The position numbers and the translations under genes were made by a program. 64,000 nucleotides of DNA, taken from NCBI GenBank assembly GCA_905160935.1, contig CAJHZI010000028.1, positions 266,001 to 330,000 on the forward strand, written 5' to 3'. The notes under the pieces are model-generated. The model saw nothing but the letters and a program-made list of their open reading frames with translations, was not told the origin of the DNA and did no database searches. The stretch comes from Enchytraeus crypticus. Taxonomy: Eukaryota > Annelida > Clitellata > Enchytraeida > Enchytraeidae. Shown one piece after another: positions 10,496 through 23,465 of the stretch (position 1 is its first letter; each line of letters opens with the position of its first letter).

Positions 10496-11331
10496 CTGCC
10501 GTCCTTGTTGACTGATTGATTGAGTTATCATTGATTGATTGATTTAATGCAAAATTTATTAAGTATTAGGCCTGCGTTTATCCTTCTTAACGTAGAGAGT
10601 ACTTTTAATTTTAAATAATCAATAATCCTATATAGTGACATTAACGGAAACACTACTACAGTAGTTGACAGCGTTACATTATTTTTTAAATCAATTACAA
10701 ATCTCTAATACATTGACGCTTGAATCGCATTTGAGAATTAAAACCAAGGTTTTTGAATGTCAAAACTAAATGAAGTCATACCTCCTTCTAGCTAGATGTA
10801 AATATTTAGAAACCACACACAGCGCCACTACAGCTCTGCTCGACGCTCTACTTATTTAAATGTCAGGCCTACACACGCGTGGTCAGCTCCTCGAACCTCA
10901 TTGCTCAGTTCTATCAATGGGCCCACCACTAGCCACGCCCTCAATGATACTACGCGTTCAAAATACACACAACGAGAGTACCGGATAGGCCTTTCAAACG
11001 TTTCAAGTCCTAAGCTTTTGAACTTTAATTATGAGTGTCTTAATTTATTTTCACTATATGCAAAGGTGAATGCTTAAGTTGGTGCTTTGAATAAGTAATG
11101 AAAGGCTGCACATTTGTTTACTTAAAACATTCAGGTATTCATATGTATATATTATATAAAATTATTATAATGTGTGATTTTTTTATGTGGGTGGATGTGT
11201 CGTAATGTGAACTGGTATCTTGTGGTATGGACGTTTTAGATTCCATCGTTTTAGGTAGATAAGTTTCCTTGATTAGATAAGTAATCTAATCAAGAAATGT
11301 TCTTTCTTTTATATTTTTGTACGAGGAGGTA
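10496..11331. other. Intergenic, nothing recognised
   Basis: Short ATTG-rich patch at 10508-10545, otherwise AT-rich sequence without supported genes or repeats. Confidence 0.4.
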
Positions 11332-11499
11332 AAGCTAAAAAAGCTAATGTTAACGTCAGTTTCCTTACTCGAAAGCGATGTCAGTGACGGGCGAGCCCAG
11401 GATTTGAACCCCCGCACACACTGATCCGCGGTCGAATAACTTACCGACATCGTCACTGGCTCCCAGTAAGTTCTGTCGGTAAGTTATTCGACCGCGGAT
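11332..11499 (-). mobile_element. tRNA-derived SINE family A with inverted head duplication
   Basis: Full-length SINE-A read on the minus strand (tail TAACGTCAGTTTCC on plus; B box GGTTCAAATCC on minus; head to about 11465). The head sequence CCGCGGTCGAATAACTTACC at 11427 recurs as its exact reverse complement at 11477-11499, forming a perfect 23-bp inverted repeat around a 27-bp loop. Confidence 0.8.
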
Positions 11500-11503
11500 T
11501 AAA

Positions 11504-12258
11504 CTTAATTAAACAGATTCATCGTGAGACTTTTATCCCAGTCCAGTCGATTGCATACTTCAAACTGGCTGCTCCAGCCAGTTTGAGGTATGCAATCAAA
11601 GATCTTTATATAGGTAGATATGGCATGACTGTTGTTTCAGCGATACCAGTTTTGTAACAAGAGCGACTTGATTTCCAGCATTCTCCACTTAATCGAAAGG
11701 GTAAACAAAGCCCCTTTGACATACGTGTATTTAATAGTAATTTCTGTATTTTCAGATTTCTTTCAAGATATTCGGTCTCTAAACGGCTTTAAGATGATGT
11801 ATTGTTGCGCATTTTGGTATACAAATTTCAGAAATCCGGAAACTAAAGAACGGGGGAATATCCTTTAAGAGATTTGAAATAGAATTTGTTTGCATTTTGT
11901 ATTATAAAAATATACATCCAATTAATAGGAATTCGTTTCAAATAATTTTTTGTCATAACGATATGTTGGATAGACGTGACGGTAGATGTGCTCCTAAAGT
12001 GTTTCATTATCGTTCAAAACTATGAACAAAAGGATTTTAAAATGTTCAAAAACTACATTATTTTATGCCTTTAAATAACGATCAGCTGATATTGTTTACC
12101 TCCGGCTACCAAATTAGTTGTTGGCATCTGTGCAATTCTTGAACTCAATGTTTACAATGGTTGAGATTGCCTTTGACACTTCTATAGTTTTTCTTTATTC
12201 TATGTATGCAATCGACTGGACTGGGATAAAAGTCTCACGATGAATCTGTTTAATTAAG
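11504..12258. mobile_element. Non-autonomous DNA element with perfect 54-bp terminal inverted repeats
   Basis: Left end CTTAATTAAACAGATTCATC...(to 11557) and right end (12205-12258) are exact reverse complements over 54 bases, extending through GAGACTTTTATCCCAGTCCA and GTCGATTGCATAC. The 645-bp interior has no transposase, only a 78-codon frame at 11632-11868 without recognised similarity and a small palindrome CTGGCTGCTCCAGCCAG. Superfamily not determined; the target duplication is obscured by the AT-rich flanks. Confidence 0.75.
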
Positions 12259-12299
12259 TAAAGTGCTCTTGGTTGGGGACAATTAAATTAAAGATTGAA

Positions 12300-12522
12300 T
12301 GTATTGATAGCGTAGGGGTAACGTCATGAAGTTTTAAATGTCTGATCCTGAGGCGAATTCAACCCTCGTGGGTTCGAATCCCAGCCGCGCTGATCTGAGA
12401 GTAAAATCTCGGACATTCACTGGCTATACGGAAAATGGTCTAAATTGACTCACGGTTTAAACATGTGGCATTACAAAGTGATAGATATCAACATAGTTTA
12501 TCATTTCACTATAATGCTGTTC
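12300..12522 (+). mobile_element. tRNA-derived SINE, family B (complete)
   Basis: Head with A-box-like TAGCGTAGGGGTAACG and a textbook B box GGTTCGAATCC, followed by GATCTGAGAGTAAAATCTCG, GGTCTAAATTGACTCACGGT, and the tail GTGATAGATATCAACATAGT ending TTTCACTATAATGC. It runs straight into a 5'-truncated LINE and supplies the ATG of the long frame that starts at 12465. Confidence 0.82.
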
Positions 12523-14990
12523 ACAAAATGATTCCCGCTAATATAGTTAAATGTAATGATCATATTATTCCTGGATGGAATACTTATGTGAAAGAAAGAC
12601 ATTCTATGGCCAGGGATAGCTTTATGAACTGGTCAGCAGCTGGTAAACTCAGGCAGGGTTCTCTGTTTGTTGATATGAGGTTGGCTAGAGCTAGATTTAA
12701 GCTCGCTCTAAGACATTGTAAACAGAATCAAGAAGCACTGAAAGCTGATGCTTTAGCTAACAATTTAGCTAGTAACAATGCAATCAAATTCTGGTCGGAG
12801 ATATCTAAAATGAATAGATGTAGTGCTAATAACAATGTAATCAGTATAGGAGGCGCTTCAGGTGCTGACAATATTGCTAATATGTGGAAGAATCACTTTG
12901 GTGCCCTTTATAATCGGGATCCTATTTCAGTACACAAGACTGCATTTAATGAGAAACTTACTGTTTATAACACCAATTTCTGTTCTGAGTCCACAAAGTT
13001 GTCTCTTATCTCGCTTAAGGATGTTGTTAATGTACTTAGTAAAATGAAAAAGGGTAAAGCATCTGGTCCTGATGGCATACATATTGAAGCATTTATGTAT
13101 GGTGGCAATCGTCTCTCTGTATATTTGTGCTTTTTATTTAATTTATTTCTCAAGTTTGGTTATGCCCCCTCTTCCTTTTCTGACACTGTCTTAATACCGT
13201 TGCTTAAGGATAGGAACAAGAATTTATCTGACGTTGATAATTATCGTGCTATTGCCTTGTCTAACTCAATGTTTAAAATATTTGAGTCCTTATTATTTGA
13301 CTACATTGTTTCGGCAGATGAATCAGATGACTATCAGTTTGGGTTTAAGAAAGACCACTCTACTACTACTTGTACCTATGCTTTTAAGCAAGTTATTGAA
13401 CATTACAGAAGAAATGGTAGTCATGTCTTTGTAAGCTTTATTGACTTTTCTAAGGCTTTTGATTCAGTTAATTACTGGTTGCTTTTCAGTGAGTTATTGG
13501 ACAGTAAACCCTCAGCTGAATGTTTTTTAGTAACGCGTGTTCTTGCGTTTTGGTACAGCGGCCAAAGTTCTATTATTAAATGGCAATCTGCAATTTCTAG
13601 TAGCTTTCAGATTTCTAATGGCGTGCGGCAGGGAGGGATATTGTCTCCTTTTCTGTTCTGCTTTTATATTTGTAGCGTGTTACTCAAAGTTGCACAGTCT
13701 GGTATAGGCTGTTACTTCATGAACAGATTCATTAACGTCTTAGCGTATGCATATGATATGGTTTTGTTGGCTCCTTCTTGGCGTGCTCTGCAACACTTAT
13801 TGTATGTGCTAGAGTTTGCAACCAGGGAAATTAACATGACGTGCAACACAACAAGCGTGGGCAGGGAGGGATATTGTCTCCTTTTCTGTTCTGCTTTTAT
13901 ATTCGTAGAGTGTTACTCAAAGTTGCACAGTCTGGTATAGGCTGTTACTTCATGAACAGATTCATTAACGTCTTAGCGTATGCATATGATATGGTTTTGT
14001 TGGCTCCTTCTTGGCGTGCTCTGCAACACTTATTGTATGTGCTAGAGTTTGCAACCAGGGAAATTAACATGACGTGCAACACAACAAGCGTGGGCAGGGA
14101 GGGATATTGTCTCCTTTTCTGTTCTGCTTTTATATTCGTAGAGTGTTACTCAAAGTTGCACAGTCTGGTATAGGCTGTTACTTCATGAACAGATTCATTA
14201 ACGTCTTGGCGTATGCAGATGATCAGATGATATGGTTTTGTTGGCTCCTTCTTGGCGTGCTCTGCAACACTTATTGTATGTGTTAGAGTTTGCAACCAGG
14301 GAAATTAACATGATGTGCAACACAAAAAAGCTATTTGTATGGTACTTAATCCGCTTAAATGTAAATCTATTTGTGCTAACTTTCCGAATTTTGTTCTTGA
14401 TGACCATGAGCTTTCATTTGTATCCAGCTTAAGGTATCTCGGTCATATCATACAGAATGATCTTCATGATGATTTGGACATTAATCGTGAGATAAGGAAT
14501 TTATTCTATCGTACTAATGTTCTTAAAAGAAAATTTGGCTTATGCTCAGTTTCTGTTAAATTGAAATTATTTAGAAGTTATTGTTCTTGCTTCTATGATA
14601 TAGCCTTGTGGAAGGTTTTTAAATTAGCTGCTCTTAGTCGTATGAAGTCCTGCTATATAAAATGCGTTAAATCATTTTTTAACTTCCCAAAATATAGTAG
14701 TGTCACTGAAATGTTTTTATCTACTGGGTTGCCGGTATTTGACACAGTGTTATGTAACTCTCGGTTTAGTTTGTTAAAACGTATCAAAGAGTCTCATAAT
14801 GCTCTTATTTCCTCCATGTCAAGGTTCTGTCTAAGCTGATCATTGTTTTATGTTTAGCTTTTTTATCTTTACATATAGATTACGTAATTCTCTGTCTTAT
14901 TTTTCTTGTTTCTGTCATTGTATCGTGCAATGTCTTATGGACTGTTGTCTGAAATAAACGAGTGATGATCATGATGAATGCGTGTGTACG
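12523..14990 (+). mobile_element. Non-LTR retrotransposon (LINE) with triplicated RT segment
   Basis: A long frame (12465-13940) covers the pre-RT region and RT: KGKASGPDGIHIEAF (motif 1), DNYRAIALSNSMFKIFE, FIDFSKAFDSVNYWLLF (catalytic Asp), NGVRQGGILSPFLF, then LAYAYD where the family has YADD. A 233-bp block is present three times from 13627. The third copy reads LAYADD and is followed by a frame to 14839 with the C-terminal domain (SLRYLGHIIQND, RSYCSCFYDIALWK, SVTEMFLSTGLPVF). The 3' UTR has AATAAA at 14953 and ends about 14990 near TGATGATCATGATG. The endonuclease part is missing. Clade not certain (Jockey/CR1 superclade likely). Confidence 0.88.
13627..14325 (+). repeat. Three tandem copies of a 233-bp reverse-transcriptase segment
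   Basis: GGCAGGGAGGGATATTGTCT begins at 13627, 13860 and 14093, exactly 233 bases apart. Each unit encodes RQGG(I)LSPFLF through the catalytic YxDD to the residues after it. Copies 1 and 2 are nearly identical, both with tgcatatgatatgg; copy 3 has tgcagatgatcagatgatatgg, a 5-bp insertion plus the Asp codon. Copies are joined through acaacaagcgtgg, which is absent from the first entry point. Confidence 0.93.
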
Positions 14991-16190
14991 CGACAAATAA
15001 TTCTGATTGCATTGTTTTTAGTTGTTAACTATATCTATGGTTATGGACGATTGTTTGTCCTTGACATTAAAGGAGTTGTTCTAGAATCACGTGTAGTTAA
15101 TTTTCTACTGACATAATTATTATATTCGTTTATTACTTGAAATCTGACATACCGCAAAAAACGTACACACACACAAATGGCAATATAGAAAGTAATAAAC
15201 ATAAGCAGACATTGTTTAAAAAAACTTAATAAGTGTCTTTATATAGCATTCTAATTATAAAGTTCTTATCCATCAAAGGTGCGCTTAGATGGTAAAGAGA
15301 AAGGGTGAGCCCTCTCCCTGAGCTTAAAGTTAACATTAGCTTTAAGCGGCGGAAGAAGCCGGTGCAGGACATGCTGTTTGTGACTGATGATAGCGTTAAA
15401 CAATTTCTGATCTGCATTGGCAGCGATATCCGCAAAAGATCATAAAGACATAATGTTTGTTTTATTGTATTTGTAGAAATTAGGCGATACGTTAGTGTAT
15501 AATGTGGCTTTCATTATATTATTGTTTTGTTTCTTGAAAGCAACATCGTCATTGCACATCAGTCAATCTGAACTGGGTGTACTGGTTGTGCAACTGCCGA
15601 GTGATAAAGCGATGGGATATCGCTCGATATGGTGCAGTATTTTGTAATATTTAAATATAATCTAAAATTTAAGCATAACATTTAGATTTGGCTGCTATCA
15701 ATTATATATTAAGATTTTTATACTCTATCAGCTCTCAGTGAAATATTTGAATGTTATTGTGTGGAGTACTGTCAATTAATAATGACTGATAGTAATAGTT
15801 AGGCAATTTAATATTTACGAAGGTGATGTAATATTTATGAACAACTTTTAATTGACTAATTTTGTTAGAAATGATAACAAGCATTATCTTTTAAATTTGC
15901 ATTACGACAGTGGTATTTGTAAAGTCAAAATTAGTTTATTTGTTTTTGGCACAATCATTTTTCGAACATGAACACTGAAAAAGCGCTTCCAAAAACAGAA
16001 GTCAATATAAGTTTTGACCTCTCTAGGTCATTGATCACATTTAATGTTTCAAGTATATATTGAATTAATCTTCAGTATTTAGGCTTATGCTTGTAGTATA
16101 TTTGCACCATTACATACTTTCACAGCTTTGATCTAAATATACACTTGCACAAATTGGATTGTACTATACCTGTTTTTGCAAGTACCACCT
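14991..16190. other. Intergenic, no gene recognised
   Basis: A 69-codon minus frame at 15226-15435 has no recognised similarity. The rest is AT-rich with no supported repeats. Confidence 0.4.
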
Positions 16191-16191
16191 T

Positions 16192-16602
16192 ACTATAGAC
16201 CTTACATAAAAGGTGTTTACTTTGAAAAATCGCACTTTATATTTTTTCTTTCGCTTGGAGGCGCCACCGTACAATCATAAACTTAATTGATTTTTGGCAG
16301 GCAACTGCAACGTAATTTATCGTAAAAATGTAATATATCCTCTCTAGATAATCAATATAGACATATATTAAATGTAAATTATGACATATGTTTATCATCA
16401 TTTGATAAATAATGGAAATAGAATTTTTTTGTAATTTTTAAAACACCATTCTGTTAATAAATGACGAAAAACATAATAAATATATGGGAATATATAGAAT
16501 ATTGCCAGCCAGAAATATAAGCACACTCCCCTTCCCGCTCCCCCATTAGGCTTTGTTTATTATGTGAACAGAGTTACCGCTACATGTTATAAAAGGTCTA
16601 TA
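16192..16602. mobile_element. MITE with TAGACCTT...AAGGTCTA ends, copy 1
   Basis: Starts TATAGACCTTACATAAAAGG and ends TTATAAAAGGTCTATA. The same element occurs at 26328-26682, sharing GGCAGGCAACTGCAA, GTTTATCATCATTTGA, AGAATATTGCCAGCC and TTATTATGTGAACAGAGTTA. No coding content. TA at both junctions fits a Tc1/mariner-type target, but this is inference. It ends about 175 bases upstream of the C1QBP start codon. Confidence 0.82.
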
Positions 16603-16778
16603 GCAGTTATAACCCATTTATTGTTATGCTATAAATTTCTAATATCATTTTAAGAAATTTTAGTATATTACTATTTACAACTACACTGAGTCACTTTAAG
16701 ATTCTTTCTTATAATTTGCTATATATTTTATTTCAGTACATACCTCTTAAAGTATTTTTTATTGCTAACACTATAAAA
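16603..16778 (+). promoter_or_regulatory. Proximal 5' region of C1QBP
   Basis: Short interval between the MITE and the start codon. It contains a pyrimidine-biased run ending in tttatttcag at 16735, a likely splice acceptor for an upstream non-coding exon or a trans-splice site. No TATA box that I can defend. Confidence 0.3.
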
Positions 16779-19700
16779 ATGGCATCCATGAGGCTAGTTA
16801 ACAGCAGTCTGAGGGTATTAAAGGTGATTGGGGGCAGTTCACGAGTGTTATTAATGTCAAGGCAGAAGTGTTGTGGGACATCGTCTTTCAGAAGTTTCTC
16901 TTCAATTCTGTTGGCTCGTAATCGTGTCATTACTTCCACTCTGTTTAGGCCTTCAGCGTATATGCAGCCTGGTGCACTAAACAGGCAACTACATACATCA
17001 GGTATGTAGTTCCTTTTGCATTTTTGTAAATTAGGGTACATTAGGGACCAATTAAAAAATTATTGAAAATGAATCAATTTGCAGTAATATGTGTAGTAAA
17101 GCCCTGATCATGGCCGTTATTTTGGCCTAGAGATATTTACCTTAAATATATTTATTATGAAATAAAATATATTAAATAGGTTTGCATGTTAACTTTGTTG
17201 CAAATATAAGGACTGCTCAATATGAAAAACTTTTAGCTAATATCTTTAAATTTCACATTTATTTTACTATGGAATAGGGCTGAGTGACATTGTATCTGTT
17301 GCAACTTGCAACCTAAACAATATTTTGTACTGAAAATGTACAGAAATAGCATGAAGTAAATTAATTCAAGCTCGATATTTATTTGATATTTACTGTGAAG
17401 ATGTGAAACTGTATCAGTAGATTCAGTGACCAATATCTCTTGAGTGACTATCTAGTACCATACCTGATTTCTGTTAATGATTCATGACTGATGTCTAGCG
17501 GTCAGTATTTAAGAAGTAGTTATATTTATATAACTCTGCCATTCCAAGTCTGAAAGGATCTTTAAATGGTAAATTGCTGACATGCTCGATGAGCAGTTCA
17601 GTTAATCAATGAGCAGTTCAATTAAATTGACCATAAATGTCATGTAACAGTTTACATGACGCCTCTACAGCTGACAGGTGTTTATTTTCAAACAATGCAT
17701 CTGACATGGTGATAAATACAATAAATATTTGTAAAATGTTTCTTAAATGTACATTTACATTGGCATTTTTCCTGGAGAAGTTGATGATTACATCCAGCGG
17801 CAAAGCAATTTACTATCTTCTACCTTCTAATGAGGAATAAACACCTTAACAACAATTATTTTGTGTATTCAAAAACAACCTGTAAGGATCAACAGTACAA
17901 AAGCCACATTTATTTAAAAAATAAACCCCATCTGACCTTCATCGTTTAGTGTCTATTTACTTACTTTCCATTGGTTATAGTGTCTGTTTACTTATTTCTT
18001 ATTGGTTACATGGTTTGACCTTGACCATAGGATATCACACTTTTGTAAGATAATTCAAATATTTAGTGGATTATGAAGTGATCATCCAAAAGTGGATCAA
18101 TTAATTAATTGAGTGTTTGTGCTTGTTTTATAAGGCGACAAGGAGCTGGTCGACTTTTTAAAGGATGAGATAAAGCATGAGAAAGAAACATCACCAGAGG
18201 GAGGCAAGCTTCCAAAATTAAAAGGTTTTGATCTGACGTCATCTGAAGGCCCTAATGTTACCCTGACTAAGAAATCTGACAATGAAACGTTAGTGAAAAC
18301 TCTAATGCCTATAATTTGTTAAAAAATGCTTAAATAATAAAAACAACTACATTTAGATTCCTACAGTCATCAATGACAACATCAAGCACTATGAAATAGT
18401 GGATTAGTTGCACCATTGGTGAAGTGTAATTTAATGTTTAGTAAAGTTGTAACTTCTGTAGTGCAGAAAGTAGATATTTGTACTAAAATTTTACCCACGG
18501 ATTAACTTCGTAACTAATTTGAGTCGCGAAGTCTGTTTATATTATATAACATTACTGAAATATGAAACTTGCCAATTTAAAAATTTCAATAGCTTGAATT
18601 AATAAAACTAATGGTACAGTGGACCAGTATCAGCTATATTTGGCCTTATCCCAATGTAAATTTTCAGTATTGATGAATATTGACAAACTCGGCTAAAATG
18701 ATAATTGTTCTTACGTTTTTTCTTTCTGTACTTCAAACCAAGACATGTGATGTCATGTTAAGCAAAAATTTACAAGTGAATTCATCAAAAGCTACTCGTT
18801 AAAACATATGTTAGAGTGAGAAAAGTGTATTTCTGGATGGAAGCTTTAGAGTATTAAATAAATTTGACTAAAATTGATGCCATAAAAATAAAATATAGAT
18901 CCGCAAATGCAATATTTTCTATGGGAAATTTGAATAATAAACATGTACTATTGAAATTTATATCAACTATAGCTTCACCTTGTTTTTCTTATGCGTTAGA
19001 AGCACTATTTAAAAAAAATACAACTGAAATAGTAATATTGAATAATCCATGGTCAAAATCCTGTGAAAAATATTTACCCCTTTTGACAAAAAATTAATAA
19101 AACAATTCAAACTGTACATGGGATACAAACCAGGCTACATATACATGACTTAAAGGTAATGTTGTTCTTTGCATCCATTTCAGGATCAGAAGACATTATG
19201 TTAAGAATGCTAAGTAATCATCTAGCAATGAACTCTAATTGCTAGATGATTATTTATGAAATAAAGTTTACTTTTGAAAGAAGATTGCTTATCAAATATA
19301 TATAGATCATTGAACTATCCAGATTGGCAAATTATATGTTTAATAATGATACGATTGTGTTTAGGAATAGCTATGGGAACATGATAAACATTAATTTTGA
19401 GCAATTCTGAGGGTGAATATACCTGTTTAGTGATGTAAAGAAAGTGTTCAGCTTTTTCCTTTTGTTTGTTTTGTTTGATTTTGTATTCAGTATGTAGATG
19501 CATTTGGTTTCCTTGGTTTTGTGCATGCGCTGTGCAATGGGAGTGTGTTGTTTGCTCCAGTAGCGAAATATAAATATATATAAAAATGAAGCTGAGGCCT
19601 ATCAAGAGCCTGCTTCAAAATTAAGTAGAAACTAATCCTTGGACTAATCCTATCTTTTAAATCTTTGTCACTTTGAATTGGCCTTGATGATCTATATTTA

Positions 19701-22700
19701 GCATCATCATTATCTTCCATTGAATCCCAATTTGATGGTTTATATAATGCTTTAATGCTGTATGTTATCATGCATGATAATAGATTGTAGAATATTGTAG
19801 TAGTTGTTGATGTGCAATCCCTATGAGTTGGAAGCCAGAGAGATTGGCCTACTGTATGGTTATCAGATGAGTCATCTACTTCAATACTTGAAAACTATAG
19901 TTATGTGGAATCTGCAGTTTTCAATTGAGCGTCATGCTAAGTTTTGACGACCCAGTCCTGACATTTGTTAGATCAATAAAAATATGTGTAATTAAAATTG
20001 TCATATGGACAATTATATTTGTAGTTTATTTGGTGGCATCAATATTTTGGAAACCATCTGTAAAGTTTCTGTTAAATTAAATGTGATTCTGGAAAGCTAC
20101 AGCAGTATCACTGAGTATGTTCAAATATTTACTATAAAGAAATCTAGAAATTAATTTGCTATTTTGATAGATTTGTTCAATATTTTGTGCTGTTGATTGA
20201 ATTATTCAATCTTTTTATGTTGTGTGAACTGTTTGTTGTAGGATAGTGATAAAGTTGAACGTGAATAACTCGGTAGACGAGTCTCTGGAGGCTGAGGAGG
20301 GGGGTCAGGAGGACAAACCGGCTCAGGTGAGCCACCAGCCATAATCTAATACATAGTAGGGCGGGGATATGGCGTAACGGTCTGAGTGTTTGCCTTGGGT
20401 GCAAGTCACCTGGGTTCAAATCGCTGATCAGTCAACATATAATATATAAATCGCAACATATAAATCGCTGATCAGTCAACAATACTCACAACTCAGTCCA
20501 CGTCTTCAAATCAGAATGTGCTCTGTCAAAATATTCATTTCACAGACATGAATATTTCAGTGGAATAGAACCTATCAATCGACCGAATTTCACAGCTAAT
20601 TTATTGAATATTGGTCATACACAATTCAACAGCAACTCATAAGACAGTATTATTAATAATAATAATAATAATAGAGGTTTAACGTCCGTTTCCTCATAAA
20701 GGGATAACGTCAGGGACATAAACAGTCAAGTGATAAGCAATGTTTGACTGAGGGCATCATATGCTAAGAAGAAGAAGAAGAGAACACATAGTAACAGAGC
20801 TACTTTGTTATTTCATTACTAATTTGTTGAAAGAAGTTTGGGTTAAGTGGCTTCTGACAGTTGATTCCTTTCATGATATATTTCCAATCTGATTGTTACT
20901 CATAACTGTTTTAAAATACTGTTACTTGACAAGGAATTTTTAAGGCTAATTTCACAATAGATATAAAATTTATCTACTTTCAAAGTTCCTAAAACTTGCT
21001 ATCAACAAAAGATATATTAAGTGAATAGAGTTCATTTATCACAAAACCTGTGAACTCATGATGTAAAACTCACCAGAAGTGGATACTTTTGAGTCAGACC
21101 AGTAGGCCTATCAGATTTTTTTATAACTGTATACCTGTCTTAACCCAGTTTATGTTGACTCTAGCATAGCTGCCACAAGCTCCACCCAGCTGCTACTGCA
21201 AGGTTAGCATGATTTATGAACATCATCTTGCATCCTCGTACATCTCGCACTACATTGTAGCAATTGATTGTCTTGTGCATCTGCTGTTTAATTACTGCTG
21301 GTTCTAATTACTTGCTGCACTGACTTTACTATTAATTAATGACTTCAAATAGTTAGCCACCTCTGCTTTTAATTAATGAATTTAATTAGATGCAGGTCGA
21401 AGCTCTATATATTGCTACTACCTCTGTGTACAGTTTTGAAGTAAACCAACGTTTCAAATTATTGATAATTACTTTTAGTAAACTTGCAAATGTTACTGAT
21501 GACTGTTGATAGATGGTAAGCAAGCCAGCATTCATCGTTGAGATCAGTAAGGGAAGTGGTAAGACTCTGGCTATACAGTGTGTGTTTCCACATGAGGATG
21601 ATCTAGAGATGCCTGCTGAAAGGAGTGCTGAAGGTGGTGACCATTATGGTTTGTATTATTCTATGGAATTAATTAACAAGTGCCCACATTCTATAATTTT
21701 CTCAACCAGTGGTGAGAAAGCATTCTGAGCAATAACTATGGTTAAATCATTAAAAACTCGTGAATGTAAAGTTTAAAATAATCTTATCTATTTTTTCTGC
21801 AATTAAGGTCTTTGTATTGTGTAGACTGTAGAGTATATACGTATAATAACCAGAATGACCCAGACATGGCATTATGTACATTATGCTGTGTAAAGGATGT
21901 GATAGAGATGCAGGATGTAGCATGTGTTGTATTGTATAGAAGCTGTGATAGATTCAGGACGTGGCGTTGTGTTGTATTGTGTAGAAGATGTGATGGAGAT
22001 AAAGGACGTGGCATTGTGTTGTATTGTGTAGAAGACGCGATAAAGATACAGAACGTGGTATTGTGTTGTATTGTGTAGAAGACATGATAGAGATACAGAA
22101 CGTGGTATTGTGTTGCATTGTGTAGAAGACGTGATAAAGATAAGGACGTGGTATTGTGTTACATTGTGTAGAAGACGTGATAGAGATACAGGACGTGGTA
22201 TTGTGTTGTATTGTGTAGAAGATGTGATAAAGATACAGAACATGGCATTGTATTGTATTGTGTAGAAGATGTGATGGAGATAAAGAACGTGGTATTGTAT
22301 TGTATTGTGTAGAAGATGTGATGGAGATAAAGAACGTGGTATTGTATTGTATTGTGTAGAAGATGTGATAGAGATACAGAACGTGGTATTGTATTGTATT
22401 GTGTAGAAGATGTGATGGAGATAAAGAACGTGGTATTGTATTGTTTTGTGTAGAAGATGTGATGGAGATAAAGAACGTGGTATTGTATTGTATTGTGTAG
22501 AAGATGTGATAGAGATACAGAACGTCGTATTGTGTTGTATTGTGTAGAAGATGTGATAGAGATACAAGACGTGGCTATGCTGGATAATGGGCAGGAGTGG
22601 ACTGATGATGTTTACTCTCTCTCAGGATCTCTCATGGACGGGGTGTGTATACTTAGATTCTTATTCTATTAAATGAATTTTAGTTCATTTCCTTTAGTTG

Positions 22701-23407
22701 TCCTAGCTGATAATATTTTGAGCAGTCAAACCAAGTCTTGCCATTCTCATATAATGAGATTTAGATTTGGTAAATGCTGCGACATAGGTAGGGGAGAGTA
22801 TACACCCATGATCCCTTAAACACAATTTTTCTCACCACGTAAAACTTTATAAATTTTTATATTGCAAGTTAAACATGAGTATATCTACTGCCAAAGTACT
22901 TTCATATTCAATAGTCTATTGCTCAATATATTAAAAGGGCACAATATCTTATTGAACCTCACAATTCAATGATTTCAACATCTTCAAAAAGGGATCAAGG
23001 GTGCATATATGCAGCACCCTTGATCCCTCTCAGGTGAACCCTTGATCCCACGTGATATAGTATTTATTTTTTTCTTTATTTATTCCAAACCACAACAGTG
23101 AACAATGGTTACTGGCTTCCTGAGGAGCTCTAAGACCATCGAGCAGGACACCAACACAGTACCTCACTCTATACTCATTATTGCAATAATTATAATCAGT
23201 CTTAGTCTCTACTTAATATTCTTTCCCAGCCTCTACTTAGTATTGAAATAATCACAAACATATCCATCTGGAATATCTTCACCACTACACACTGTGCACC
23301 CGCATCCCACATACAAAATATTTGATTATATTATTTTAGAATTATATTCCTTTCAGTATGTATAGGCCTATGCGGGCTCTCTCGCTCTTTTTTTCTCCCT
23401 TTCTCTC

Positions 23408-23465
<58 letters not shown>

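Noticed and set aside
21881-22567. 228-codon minus-strand frame with repeated FYTIQYN units
   Set aside because: It is the antisense shadow of the 47-bp splice-acceptor array in C1QBP; the apparent protein repeat is only the minisatellite.
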